Positions 27,937-36,364 of a stretch of 64,000 nt of DNA are shown here, one piece after another. The stretch is from NCBI RefSeq assembly GCF_902460845.1, contig NZ_CABPVS010000005.1, positions 3,152-67,151 of the forward strand. Direction: 5' to 3'. The position numbers were made by a program, and so were the translations under genes. Below the pieces are notes generated by a model that saw nothing but the letters and a program-made list of their open reading frames with translations, did no database searches and was not told the origin of the DNA. Source of the stretch: Campylobacter concisus (lineage in GTDB: Bacteria > Campylobacterota > Campylobacteria > Campylobacterales > Campylobacteraceae). How positions within the stretch are numbered: the stretch's first letter is position 1; the number at the start of each line of letters is the position of its first letter.

Positions 27937-28950
27937 TTAGACTAGATTTACTTTTAGCGTATGCTCTTTTAGGCTTGCTGGAATTTTGCCATTTTCAAGC
28001 TCTATCAGTTCGCTAACTCTTAAAATATAAAAATCCTGCAAGCTTCTGTTTGTAAATTTTTCAAGCTTTTTTGAAAGTGTGTCAAACATATAAAACTCAG
28101 TATCATTGCTAGCTAGTAAAAAATCAGCCCCGCTATCAAACGCATTAAAGATGGTCTTGCTTGCAAGTGCAAATGCAAGCTTTTCGTTTACTTTTAAAAG
28201 CTCAAATCCACAAGGAAATTTATTGTTTAGATTTATAAAATTTGCTCTAAATTTATCTAAATTTTCAGAGATTTTATCGCTTACGGCTATTTTGAACTCT
28301 TTAAATTTATCCAAGCTCTTTATCTTTTCAAGCTCATTTTTTGAGGTTTCATCCTCTTTTATCCCTAAAATTTCTTTAAAAAACCTAATCGCTTCGGTAT
28401 AAATTTCGCTTCCGCCAAAGATAAAATCATCAATTTTGCAAGCTATTAAAATACCATTTTCATTGTTGATAAGCCTCATGATCTCATCATTTTTTTCTTT
28501 CTTATAAAGATGATTAGCTAGTATGATGGCCGCTGCACCTATAAAATTTGGCTCGTACTCTCTCACAAAATCAGCATAAAAATATGGCTTTAAGCTTGCA
28601 TAAAATTCTTTGTCTGCTTGATCGCAAAATTTATCAAATGGCTTAAATTTCTCCCAAAAGTCGTCATCATTTATCTCAAGATCTAAAACCGCTCGTTTTT
28701 CATCAAGTGGCGAAATCACAAGCTCGTCTGCAAATTTTTCATATAAATTTACTAATGGTTCAGCAGTGCTCACTACGACATCATTTACTTTCACAAAGCC
28801 AGTTATTGGCTGAAAATAGGGATCATTTTTTTTAACATGCAAAAATAGTTCATCGAGGTTTGCGTAATCTAAAATTTCTAAAAAATATGGTTTGAAATAC
28901 GACAAAATATCCTTTTTTGCATTAAATCTAAAAATTTCTATTTTTTGCAT
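27937..28950 (-). CDS. DUF5644-like protein with a degenerate HdrB-type C-terminus
   Basis: 337 residues, no signal peptide. The N-terminal 80 residues look like a small alpha/beta domain with FRFNAKKDILSYFKPYF, which I associate with the epsilonproteobacterial DUF5644 family. The last third, AFDSGADFLLASNDTEFYMFDTL, follows the spacing of the CCG domain of heterodisulfide-reductase subunit B, but the cysteines that bind the cluster are absent. It has no nearby redox partner. Function unknown; likely a structural or regulatory derivative. It is divergent from thiL. Confidence 0.6.
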   Translation of the reverse strand: MQKIEIFRFNAKKDILSYFKPYFLEILDYANLDELFLHVKKNDPYFQPITGFVKVNDVVVSTAEPLVNLYEKFADELVISPLDEKRAVLDLEINDDDFWEKFKPFDKFCDQADKEFYASLKPYFYADFVREYEPNFIGAAAIILANHLYKKEKNDEIMRLINNENGILIACKIDDFIFGGSEIYTEAIRFFKEILGIKEDETSKNELEKIKSLDKFKEFKIAVSDKISENLDKFRANFINLNNKFPCGFELLKVNEKLAFALASKTIFNAFDSGADFLLASNDTEFYMFDTLSKKLEKFTNRSLQDFYILRVSELIELENGKIPASLKEHTLKVNLV

Positions 28951-28999
28951 TTGGCTCCTTTTTTGGCTTATTTTATCCTAAAATTAAAAGGAGTTTCAT

Positions 29000-29005
29000 T
29001 ATAAT
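29000..29005 (+). promoter_or_regulatory. -10 box of thiL, possibly giving a leaderless mRNA
   Basis: TATAAT ends at 29005 and the thiL ATG starts at 29012, the place where transcription would begin. There is no Shine-Dalgarno in the 6 bases between. AAAAGGAG at 28986-28993 lies upstream of the box and is too far away to serve that ATG. The mRNA may therefore be leaderless. Confidence 0.5.
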
Positions 29006-29011
29006 GGCCCG

Positions 29012-29833
29012 ATGGATAAAGAAAATTTCACGATTGGATGCTTTGGTAACGCTTATATTGGCGATGATGCGGCTGTGCTTGGCAAGCAGGTCTTTAGCAA
29101 GGATATATTTGCTGAAAATTCGCACTTTGAGCATGGCTGGCTAAGCCTTGAAGAGATCGGCTACAAGGCGATGATCGTAAATTTTTCAGATACGATCGTG
29201 ATGAATGCTAGACCAAAATTTGTCCTTCTTGGACTTAGTTTGCCAAAGAATTTTTTACCGCAGCAAATCAAAGAGCTAAGTAGCGGCATAAACAGAGCTT
29301 GCGAGGAGTTTGGCGTAAAGATAATCGGTGGCGACACGATAAGTAGCAAAATTTTAAATATAAGCGTTAGTATAATTGGCGAGCTAAATGGTAAAGCTGT
29401 GCTTAGGAAAAATGCAAAATACGGCGATCTGGTAGCTTTTACTGGCGAGCTTGGAGGTAGCAAAAAGGGGCTAAATTCGCTTCTGAGGCTAGCTAAAATT
29501 TCAAAAAACTCGCGATTTAAAAAGCCTATTTTAAGAGATAAATTTTTCTACAAAGCAGCTCATCTTATAAACTCCGCTATGGATATCTCAGATGGGCTAA
29601 ATGCCGATCTTACTAAGCTTTTAAAGGCTAGCAAAAAGGGTGCTAAATTTACAAAAAAGCTAAGTAAATTTGAGCTTAGTAGCGGCGAGGAGTATGAAAT
29701 TTTATTTACTTTTTGTCCTAAAAATTTAAACGCTATCAAAAGGATCGCCGCAAAAACACGGACAAAGATTAACGTCTTTGCAAAAATTTCAAATAAAAGG
29801 TTAAAACAAAATGCAAGAAACCACCACTTTTAA
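29012..29833 (+). CDS. thiL: Thiamine-monophosphate kinase
   Basis: 273 residues, shorter than the common 310-330. The AIR-synthase-like fold is recognisable: [10 protein letters not shown] (ATP and metal site), [22 protein letters not shown] and [11 protein letters not shown]. The stretch after GLNSLLRL (about 150-180) is contracted relative to other ThiL; from memory this short form is usual in Campylobacter. It phosphorylates thiamine monophosphate to the diphosphate cofactor. truD begins 23 bases before its stop. Confidence 0.88.
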   Translation: MDKENFTIGCFGNAYIGDDAAVLGKQVFSKDIFAENSHFEHGWLSLEEIGYKAMIVNFSDTIVMNARPKFVLLGLSLPKNFLPQQIKELSSGINRACEEFGVKIIGGDTISSKILNISVSIIGELNGKAVLRKNAKYGDLVAFTGELGGSKKGLNSLLRLAKISKNSRFKKPILRDKFFYKAAHLINSAMDISDGLNADLTKLLKASKKGAKFTKKLSKFELSSGEEYEILFTFCPKNLNAIKRIAAKTRTKINVFAKISNKRLKQNARNHHF

Positions 29834-30935
29834 GCCACTTTATGCACTCACTCATGCACCCATAGAGGCTTACTTTTCTAAAAATTCAGATGATTTTGTC
29901 GTGCGCGAGATACCACTTTACGAGTTTAGCGGGGATGGCGAGCACTTGATCGTTGAAATTTCTAAAAAAGATATGACGACACAGGAGGCTTTGCACGCTT
30001 TAAGCGAGGTTACAGGGGCTAAGATGCGCGACTTTGGCTATGCTGGACTAAAGGACAAGCAGGGCATGACGACGCAGTTTATCTCTATGCCACGTAAATT
30101 TGAGAGCAATCTAGCAAACTTTAGCCACGAAAAGATGAAAATTTTAAGCTTAAATGCGCATAAAAATAAGCTTCGCATCGGACATCTAAAGGGAAATAGC
30201 TTTTTTATCCGCCTTAAAAAGGTGCTGCCAAATAATGCCAAAAAGCTAGAGCAAGCATTTATTAGTATTGATAAAATGGGCTATGCAAACTACTTTGGCT
30301 ATCAGCGTTTTGGTAAGTTTGGGGACAATGCAGAAACTGGGCTTGAGCTACTTAAAAATGGAACGATAAATGGCAAAAAGAGCAAAAATGTAAAGCTAAA
30401 CGACTTTTTGATCTCGGCATATCAAAGCGATCTTTTTAACCGCTGGCTTAGCAAACGCGTTGAGATTTCAAGGTTTGTGCAGGATTTTAGCCTAGGCGAG
30501 CTAGCTCAAATTTACCCGTATCTGGGCGGCGAAAATTTGAAAAATTTAAAATCGCAAAAGAGATTTTTTAAGCTGATAGAGGGCGAAGTTTTGGGTCACT
30601 ACCCGCACGGCAAGTGCTTTTTGTGTGAGGATTTGGACGCAGAGGGCGCGCGCTTTGACGCTAGAGATATCACTAGCTGCGGGCTGATCGCGGGTGTGAA
30701 GGCGTATGAGGCGCAGGGCGCGGCGAGAATGGTCGAGGATCAAATTTTCGAGCAAGCAAATGAATATAAAGCTAAAATGACGGGGTCTAGGCGTTTTGCG
30801 TGGTGTTATTTAGAGGATACGAGCTACAAATACAACGAGGAAAAGGCGCACTTTACGATAAATTTTATGCTGCAAAAAGGAAGCTACGCGACTGTTGTGC
30901 TAGAAGAAATCTTGCATAAAAATATCTTTGAGTAG
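29811..30935 (+). CDS. truD: tRNA pseudouridine(13) synthase
   Basis: 374 residues. The catalytic aspartate is in [14 protein letters not shown] near residues 76-89, the diagnostic TruD motif, followed by NYFGYQRFG near 158-166, another conserved block. A TRUD insertion domain lies in the middle. It modifies U13 of tRNA-Glu and others. Overlap with thiL suggests translational coupling. The following 430 bases hold no gene. Confidence 0.95.
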   Translation: MQETTTFKPLYALTHAPIEAYFSKNSDDFVVREIPLYEFSGDGEHLIVEISKKDMTTQEALHALSEVTGAKMRDFGYAGLKDKQGMTTQFISMPRKFESNLANFSHEKMKILSLNAHKNKLRIGHLKGNSFFIRLKKVLPNNAKKLEQAFISIDKMGYANYFGYQRFGKFGDNAETGLELLKNGTINGKKSKNVKLNDFLISAYQSDLFNRWLSKRVEISRFVQDFSLGELAQIYPYLGGENLKNLKSQKRFFKLIEGEVLGHYPHGKCFLCEDLDAEGARFDARDITSCGLIAGVKAYEAQGAARMVEDQIFEQANEYKAKMTGSRRFAWCYLEDTSYKYNEEKAHFTINFMLQKGSYATVVLEEILHKNIFE

Positions 30936-31369
30936 GGCGGCGGCTCATCTTGCGAGTACTTTTAAATGATTTTTGCGTCTATGCTGGTAACTGCAAGCAG
31001 AGTATAAATTTCGCTCCGCGATAGGCTGTATGCCTTACTTTTGGACGAAATTTACTTCTTTTGTTTAGCTACGAGCATAGTGGCACAGAAAACACTTAAA
31101 ACCATCTCACAAGACTTTGCCTTAACTTTCAAGTTTAAATTTTGTAAGTCAAAATCTGCCTCGCCTGACGCTCTTTAAAAGCTGTGAGCGAAGCGGTACA
31201 AAAATACTTTACTTTATTGTTTTAAGCTCAAATTTGCGCACTAAGACCCGTACCTTAACATCACTAAATTTTACCCGTGGAGCAAGACACGAGCGACGTG
31301 AAACACGAGCATTTCTAGGCTCGTTTAGATATAATGAGTTTGCAAATTTATATTTTAAAAGGATTAAAA
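30936..31369. other. Gene-free stretch of about 430 bases
   Basis: No reading frame here has a plausible start and composition. Several short direct and inverted elements are visible (GAAATTTATA and TAAATTTCG copies around 31000-31065, GAGCGAAGC near 31187) as if older sequence had been broken up. The last 70 bases hold the promoter of the peptidase gene. I see no tRNA or structured RNA signature. Confidence 0.4.
31305..31335 (+). promoter_or_regulatory. Peptidase E promoter with an overlapping dyad
   Basis: TATAAT at 31330-31335 lies 34 bases before the ATG at 31370. Immediately upstream, ACGAGC at 31305-31310 and GCTCGT at 31319-31324 form a perfect 6-base dyad with an 8-base centre, over the -35 region. 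It could be a regulator site; the evidence is limited to its position. Confidence 0.4.
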
Positions 31370-31987
31370 ATGGCGAATATTTTTCTTTGCTCTTATTTCG
31401 CAGAGGTTGCGAGCAAGATTAATGAAGTGGTAAAATTTCAAGGCAAAGATATTGTTTTTATCGATACGGCAGCAAAATTTGAAGAGGTAAATTTTTACGT
31501 AGATGAAGCGGTGGAAATTTTAGAAAATTTTGGTGCGAAGCTAAGACGCCTTGACGTCTCTTGCTCTCAGAGTTCTGTCGTATCGGTGTCTAGTCAAGAT
31601 AAGCCATTTTGCTACGATAAAATTTTAGCCACTATTAATGAGTGCGACATCATTTACGTTAGCGGCGGAAATACGTTTTATCTGCTTAATGAGCTGCGAA
31701 AATCGTGCGCCGCCCAAGCCATAAAAAATGCGGTCAAAGCGAGTAAAATTTATATCGGTGAGTCAGCAGGGGCGATCGTGGCCGCGCCAGATACGAAATA
31801 TGCTACACTGATGGATGAAAATAGTGCAAATATGAGCGATTTTACAGGCTTAAATTTGGTGGATTTTTTCACAGTACCACACTTTGGTTGTGAGCCTTTT
31901 GTGGAGGCTACACGCGAGATAATTAAAAAATTTGGCAATTCTTGTGATTTGCGTCCTATAAATAATGCAGAATTTATCGCACTTTAA
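31370..31987 (+). CDS. Peptidase E (S51 family, Asp-dipeptidase)
   Basis: 205 residues from ATG 31370, chosen because AAAGGA lies 6 bases upstream; an earlier ATG adds 12 residues with no family match. YVSGGNTFYLLNEL and the nucleophile GESAGA near 137-142 are the S51 signatures, and a histidine in VPHFGCEPF is likely the third catalytic residue. It cleaves dipeptides with an N-terminal aspartate in the cytoplasm. It is a single-gene unit before the RNase P RNA gene. Confidence 0.88.
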   Translation: MANIFLCSYFAEVASKINEVVKFQGKDIVFIDTAAKFEEVNFYVDEAVEILENFGAKLRRLDVSCSQSSVVSVSSQDKPFCYDKILATINECDIIYVSGGNTFYLLNELRKSCAAQAIKNAVKASKIYIGESAGAIVAAPDTKYATLMDENSANMSDFTGLNLVDFFTVPHFGCEPFVEATREIIKKFGNSCDLRPINNAEFIAL

Positions 31988-32156
31988 TATAAAAATACAG
32001 CTGTTTTAAGAGTAAAAATTTATATAAAACGTAAGCTGGACTTTTGCTCAAAGGGTTGTCTATAAAGTCACTTTTTTGTGTGTAAAATTATATGGCTTAG
32101 AAGAAGTAAGTGTAGTTGCAATAAAAGCTAAAGCTATAAATTTAAGCCAAAACCGC

Positions 32157-32162
32157 TATAAT
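32157..32162 (+). promoter_or_regulatory. -10 box of rnpB
   Basis: A perfect TATAAT ends 8 bases before the 5' stem of the RNase P RNA, exactly where a start site would give the mature 5' end. Confidence 0.75.
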
Positions 32163-32170
32163 TTCGCTCT

Positions 32171-32489
32171 GGCACGGTAAGCGGTCGCTTTTGCACCATG
32201 CAAAAGAGGAAAGTCCGAGCTGCGATAAGACAAGGTTCCATCTAACGGATGGCTAGGGAAACCTAAGGGATAGTGTAACAGAAAGTAGACTTCCGCTTTG
32301 GCGGTAAAGGTGAAACGGCGGAGTAAGAGCCCACCGGCACGCTTGGTAACTTGCGTGGCCATATAAACCCAACCTGCAGCAAGAAGGGATGGTTTCGGTC
32401 TTATATTAAAACCCTTCGCTAGAGCTTGTTTGTAAAAGCAAGCGTAGATAAATGATCGCTCAAGACAGAACTCGGCTTAACGCCGTGCC
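32171..32489 (+). ncRNA. rnpB: RNase P RNA, type A
   Basis: All conserved pieces occur in order: GAGGAAAGTCCGAGC near 32206, the P-element GGGAAACC, ACAGAAAGTAGAC, GAGTAAGAGCCCACCGG, AACCCAACCTGCAGC and the 3' end GATCGCTCAAGACAGAACTC. The 5' GGCACGG (32171-32177) pairs with CCGTGCC (32483-32489) to close helix P1, fixing both ends to within a few bases. It is the catalytic RNA that trims tRNA 5' leaders. Its own promoter is 8 bases upstream. Confidence 0.97.
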
Positions 32490-32509
32490 TTTAATTTTAT
32501 AAAAACAGG

Positions 32510-32737
32510 TTAGTTTGTTACGTATTTTTGAGCTTTTTGTAGTTTTATAAGCTCATTTTGAATATGTGAAGACTTGCTTTTTAAAAGCTCTATTGCTCCA
32601 CCAATTAGTGCTTGTGCTTCTTGTGCTAGAGCTAGGCTTGTAAACATATCCTCACTAAAATTTTGGGACAATGCAGCTATCTTGCTTGTGTCTTCGTTTA
32701 TCAATGCTAATTTAAACTCATTAATCCAACTATTCAC
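32510..32737 (-). CDS. FliT-like flagellar protein
   Basis: 75 residues, almost entirely helical and charged: MNSWINEFKLALINEDTSKI onward. It begins with GTG 8 bases inside the 3' end of fliS, with GAGAGAGG upstream, which is the place where fliT stands in other flagellar operons. C. jejuni has a small gene of the same position (Cj0550). Sequence similarity to FliT itself is not clear, so a chaperone role for the cap protein FliD is inferred from context. Confidence 0.6.
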   Translation of the reverse strand: MNSWINEFKLALINEDTSKIAALSQNFSEDMFTSLALAQEAQALIGGAIELLKSKSSHIQNELIKLQKAQKYVTN

Positions 32738-33101
32738 CTGAAGTTACCTCTCTCCATGCTTCAGATAGTTGCTTTACGACATTGGTTACTTCGTTTAAAG
32801 CTACGACATCGTTTTGTATATTTGCCATAGCAAGAAGCTGCATCTGTCTTGTGTAGAGACCGCTAAGATAGTGGGCTACGTCGCCTTGAGAATAATCAAG
32901 CGAATTTAAAAGCTCAACAAAAATAGCGTTTGTCCTATTAATATAATAAACTTTTTTCTCTATATCTCCAGCTTCTATCGCCTTTTTTGTACGAAATATA
33001 AATTTTAAAATTCCGTCATAAAGCATTTCTATTAATTTAGTCGGGGACTCGATGCCCCCGAAACTCGACTGTGCGTATGCACTATATGCACTTTGATTCA
33101 T
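32730..33101 (-). CDS. fliS: Flagellin export chaperone FliS
   Basis: 123 residues, the FliS length. The pattern SAYAQSSFGGIESPTKLIEM and MLYDGILKFI at the start, and YINRTNAIFVELLNSLDYSQG, are typical of the four-helix chaperone. It binds the C-terminus of flagellin in the cytoplasm and delivers it for export. It lies between fliD (9 bases) and the FliT-like gene (8-base overlap) under the sigma-28 promoter of flaG. Confidence 0.93.
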   Translation of the reverse strand: MNQSAYSAYAQSSFGGIESPTKLIEMLYDGILKFIFRTKKAIEAGDIEKKVYYINRTNAIFVELLNSLDYSQGDVAHYLSGLYTRQMQLLAMANIQNDVVALNEVTNVVKQLSEAWREVTSGE

Positions 33102-33110
33102 CTTTCTCTC

Positions 33111-34871
33111 TTATTTTCTACTATTTATCTCTGCATCTATTATTGATTTTAGTGTTGAGAACTGATTTTCTAAGCTTGCGATGATAGCGTTGTACTTTAT
33201 AAAGCGCTCTTGCATTGTTGTATATTTCTCATCTAAAAGCTTTTGTGTGCTCTCTTTATTTTTTGTGATCGACTCGTTTTCGTCTTTTAGCTGATTTTGC
33301 ATAGCGATCATTGTGCCTTTTTTACCAACGACACCATCAAGCATTTTAGCTAGCTTTGTAAATAGCCCATCTGTCTTTTTGGTTACTGGATTTATGGTAG
33401 CTTCATTCATACCTAGAGCTGTTAAGGCTGAATTTTTACCTTTTACTTCGATATTTTCGCCATCGCTTCTTTTTAAGACGATTCTTTTGCCACTTTTATC
33501 AAGACTAGCTGTAACTCCAGTTATACCAGCGTCATTTATAGCTTGTTGAAGTTTTAGTGCGTTCTCTTCGGCTGTGGCTGTGGCAGTAGTTGAGAACGTA
33601 ACCGACTTGCCGTTTATCGTAAGATCACCAGCTTTTATGTCTAATGCTCCAGCACTAACAGTCGATGCTCCCATATAGCTTATTGGCTCGATCTTGCTTG
33701 ATCCCATGAAAAATTTCTGAATCTCTTCAGGATCTTTGCTAAGAGCTGCATTTAGCTTATTTAGATCAAGCTGAAGCTGTCCGTCTTTATCAGGCACTAT
33801 GCCATATTTGCTTAATGCTTTACCTTCGCTATCTTGTCCATTTACAAGACGACCAATGTTTGATCTTAAGCTTGAAATTTCGCTAACGCCTTGGAAAGTG
33901 CCAGCTCCTTTTTCCTCGTCATATTTTGTAGCTATGCCAAGGTTCATGGTCATTAGGTTGTAGTCTTTGATAAATTCTTCAACCGCTTTTATTACCTCTT
34001 TTGTATCTTGAGAGACGCTCACGTTTGTTTTGCCAGTTTCATTTAATGTAATAGAAATTCCCGGTCTTAAGTCGTTGAAGGTATTTTTGCTTCTCTTTAC
34101 ATTTACTCCGTTATATGTAAATTCCGCATCTTGTGCCTTTAAAATTCTATTTTTTTCAAAATTTGATGTCATCTTTGGTGTGCCATCAGGATTTGTTAGC
34201 AGAGTGCCATTTGCATCTTTATCTTGAAACTGCGTACTATCCCAGCCAATTTTATCTAAAACACCAGCTGTATCATTTGAAAATTTAATAGTCTGTGTTG
34301 CGCCAGTGTTGCCTGATTGAAGCATGATTTGATTTGGCTTATCTCCGCCAACATTTAAAATTCTAGCTTGCAATTTACCACGACTAATATCATTTATCTT
34401 GTCTACAATATCTTGATATGTGGTTGATCTAGTTACGCTAATAGAAAATTTTTGTCCATCGATCTCAACATCAAAAGAGCCGTTATTTGTCGCACCTACT
34501 AAGTTTGAAGCGTTTTTGAAATTTTTGCTTTGAAATGTATCTTTTTGAGCAAGTTTTTGCACATCGATACTAAAATTTTGCACGCTAACGCCATTTGCCG
34601 CTGAGGCTGTTACGCTTTTGCCAGCATTATTTGTAGTTCTTTTTAGATAAAGTGCCTCTCCACCAAGTGTTTTGCCACTTACGTTTACGTTACTAACTAG
34701 AGTTTTTAGTGCTGCAAGGTCTTTTTGCTTTAGATCATTTCTTTCTAGCCTTTTTGTTAAAGGCTTGATCTGTCCTGCCTCATCTGCTTCTTTTAATTTC
34801 TTGATAAGATCATCATTTAGTCCACTATTTTTTGTACCTAAGCCTAAATTTGTTACGTTACCTACTGCCAT
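33111..34871 (-). CDS. fliD: Flagellar cap protein FliD
   Basis: 586 residues. The N-terminal hook-associated region begins MAVGNVTNLGLGTKNSGLND, the central part holds the variable leg domains (about 120-470), and the C-terminal coiled coil ends YNAIIASLENQFSTLKSIID. It forms the filament cap that folds and inserts flagellin. GGAG precedes the ATG. It follows flaG after 2 bases. The surface-exposed centre is the part expected to vary among strains. Confidence 0.93.
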   Translation of the reverse strand: MAVGNVTNLGLGTKNSGLNDDLIKKLKEADEAGQIKPLTKRLERNDLKQKDLAALKTLVSNVNVSGKTLGGEALYLKRTTNNAGKSVTASAANGVSVQNFSIDVQKLAQKDTFQSKNFKNASNLVGATNNGSFDVEIDGQKFSISVTRSTTYQDIVDKINDISRGKLQARILNVGGDKPNQIMLQSGNTGATQTIKFSNDTAGVLDKIGWDSTQFQDKDANGTLLTNPDGTPKMTSNFEKNRILKAQDAEFTYNGVNVKRSKNTFNDLRPGISITLNETGKTNVSVSQDTKEVIKAVEEFIKDYNLMTMNLGIATKYDEEKGAGTFQGVSEISSLRSNIGRLVNGQDSEGKALSKYGIVPDKDGQLQLDLNKLNAALSKDPEEIQKFFMGSSKIEPISYMGASTVSAGALDIKAGDLTINGKSVTFSTTATATAEENALKLQQAINDAGITGVTASLDKSGKRIVLKRSDGENIEVKGKNSALTALGMNEATINPVTKKTDGLFTKLAKMLDGVVGKKGTMIAMQNQLKDENESITKNKESTQKLLDEKYTTMQERFIKYNAIIASLENQFSTLKSIIDAEINSRK

Positions 34872-34873
34872 TT

Positions 34874-35269
34874 TTAACTCTCCTTGTCAAAAAGTATTCC
34901 GATACTTTCTTTGAAATACTCGCTTATTCTTATAGCTTCTTTGCTTGGTAGTTGTGTTATCTCTTCGCCAGTTTTAGCATCTTTTACTTGCACAACCATT
35001 AAATTTAGCTTCTCGTTGTAAGCAAATCTTACATTAGTATCAAGCTGTTGCATTTGATAGTTCAGTCTATCGGTGACCTCTCTTGTTCTTTTGGCAAGCT
35101 CTTCGTTGCTAAGCCCGTCTAGCTCGTTAATGTCTTTTTTTTCATTGTTTTTATCAGCACTTAATTTAACATCAGAATGCTCTATAGGTCTGCTGTCTAT
35201 TTGACGCTGAGCAGATGTGCTCATGCTCGTATCTAGCACCTGATTTGCTGCTACCTTAAAGATTTCCAT
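34874..35269 (-). CDS. flaG: FlaG-family protein
   Basis: 131 residues. The second half, LDTNVRFAYNEKLNLMVVQV followed by DAKTGEEITQLPSKEAIRI, is the conserved FlaG domain; the N-terminal half is a polar linker. FlaG limits flagellar filament length in C. jejuni. AAGGAG lies 6 bases before the ATG. First gene of flaG-fliD-fliS-fliT-like, behind the sigma-28 promoter at 35302-35328. Confidence 0.88.
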   Translation of the reverse strand: MEIFKVAANQVLDTSMSTSAQRQIDSRPIEHSDVKLSADKNNEKKDINELDGLSNEELAKRTREVTDRLNYQMQQLDTNVRFAYNEKLNLMVVQVKDAKTGEEITQLPSKEAIRISEYFKESIGILFDKES

Positions 35270-35301
35270 AGTTTTACTCCTTAAAACTTACGTTAGCTTC
35301 T

Positions 35302-35328
35302 ACATCGGTAAAATTTTAAAATCCTTTA
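35302..35328 (-). promoter_or_regulatory. Sigma-28 (FliA) promoter of flaG-fliD-fliS
   Basis: On the minus strand, TAAA (35325-35328) is followed after exactly 15 bases by ACCGATGT (35302-35309), close to the sigma-28 consensus TAAA-N15-GCCGATAA. It ends 32 bases before the flaG ATG. Late flagellar genes being under FliA, released when FlgM is exported, is the known scheme. Confidence 0.8.
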
Positions 35329-35389
35329 GTGTTTATATAAATTTTTGATTATTTAGGCTAAAATCGAGCAAAAATTTATAGGAAGAGAT

Positions 35390-35734
35390 ATGAAAATTTC
35401 ATTTGAGTGCGAGTGTATTTTACTTCAAAAGACACTGCTACTTTTTTGTGGAAATTTGGCTGCTCATCATAAGGATTGTGATTTTGTAGTGAGTGACCGC
35501 GAGATTGCGACAAAAAAACCGCTATTTATAATAGGTAAAAATGCTCATCTTTCTCATCCTTTTACCAAGACAACACTTCTTGATACGCTTGAAGAATTTT
35601 ACTCAGCTATGCAAATTTCAAAAGCAAATGAGCTAAATGAAGCTAAAAATGAAAAGGGCTTAGAGGAGAAAATTTCACTTTTGATAGATAAATTTAAAGC
35701 CGATCTTCTTGAAATTCTAAGGGTAAATCAGTGA
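35390..35734 (+). CDS. Conserved hypothetical protein (Cj1460-like position)
   Basis: 114 residues, no signal peptide or named domain seen. The first half is rich in short hydrophobic strands and has three cysteines (ECECILLQ, FCGN, KDCDF); the second half is helical and charged. GTGA overlap shows translational coupling to rsmD. C. jejuni has a hypothetical gene in the same place before rsmD. Function unknown. Confidence 0.6.
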   Translation: MKISFECECILLQKTLLLFCGNLAAHHKDCDFVVSDREIATKKPLFIIGKNAHLSHPFTKTTLLDTLEEFYSAMQISKANELNEAKNEKGLEEKISLLIDKFKADLLEILRVNQ

Positions 35735-36297
35735 AGCTTTACACTAAAATCTCAAGTGGTAAATTTAAAGGTAAAAGGCTTGAGCTGCCAAGCCTAAGCA
35801 CGACTAGAAGCACAAAAAGCATCGTAAAAGAGTCCTTCTTTAACGTCATTAGAGATGAAATTTACTCGCTTACATTTATAGAGAGCTTTGGTGGAAGTGG
35901 CGTGATGGCAAGCGAGGCCGTTAGCAACGGAGCACGTGAGGCTATCGCTATTGAAAAAGATAGAGCCGCTTTTAAGATCACACAAAACAATCTTGCTAGC
36001 CTAGAGTGCTCAAATTTAAAAGCAATAAATGGCGATACCTTTTCTGTTTTACCCGATATTGTAAATTCTCAAAGTGGCAAGGTCTTGCTCTATCTTGATC
36101 CCCCATTTGACATAAGAGCTGGCTTTGATGGCATCTACGAAAAGCTTGTAAATTTAATCTCACAGCTAAAAAAAGAGAAAATTTATATGATAGTTTTTGA
36201 ACACAACAGCAACTTTAAATTTAGTGATGAAATTTCTACATATAAACTTGTAAAATTTAAAAAATTTGGAGCTACTTCGCTCTCTTACTTCCAATAA
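35731..36297 (+). CDS. rsmD: 16S rRNA (guanine(966)-N2)-methyltransferase RsmD
   Basis: 188 residues. The family start MKLYTKISSGKFKGKRLELPS, RSTKSIVKESFFNVI, motif I-like ESFGGSGVMASEAVSNGA and the catalytic DPPF in YLDPPFDIRAGF are present. It methylates G966 in 16S rRNA during 30S assembly. Start is GTG within the upstream stop (GTGA). It is followed after 67 bases by flgI with its own sigma-54 promoter. Confidence 0.92.
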   Translation: MKLYTKISSGKFKGKRLELPSLSTTRSTKSIVKESFFNVIRDEIYSLTFIESFGGSGVMASEAVSNGAREAIAIEKDRAAFKITQNNLASLECSNLKAINGDTFSVLPDIVNSQSGKVLLYLDPPFDIRAGFDGIYEKLVNLISQLKKEKIYMIVFEHNSNFKFSDEISTYKLVKFKKFGATSLSYFQ

Positions 36298-36311
36298 ATT
36301 TTTATAGTAAA

Positions 36312-36331
36312 TTTGGAACATCTTTTGCTTT
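36312..36331 (+). promoter_or_regulatory. Sigma-54 promoter of flgI
   Basis: TTTGGAAC-N5-TTTGCTTT: GG at 36315-36316 and GC at 36327-36328 are separated by exactly 10 bases, the strict -24/-12 requirement. It lies 36 bases upstream of the flgI ATG. Rod, ring and hook genes of Campylobacter are known to use sigma-54 with the FlgSR system, so this fits. Confidence 0.8.
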
Positions 36332-36364
36332 AAAACCTAAAATAGCTAAATTTTAGGAAAAAAT

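Noticed and set aside
31234..31422. Plus-strand open frame before peptidase E
   Set aside because: It overlaps the peptidase start in another frame, is rich in Arg and Thr without a recognisable pattern and lacks a ribosome site.
33111..34871. Long complementary frames opposite fliD
   Set aside because: They mirror the fliD codons in the antisense frame, lack ribosome sites, and fliD has full family motifs.
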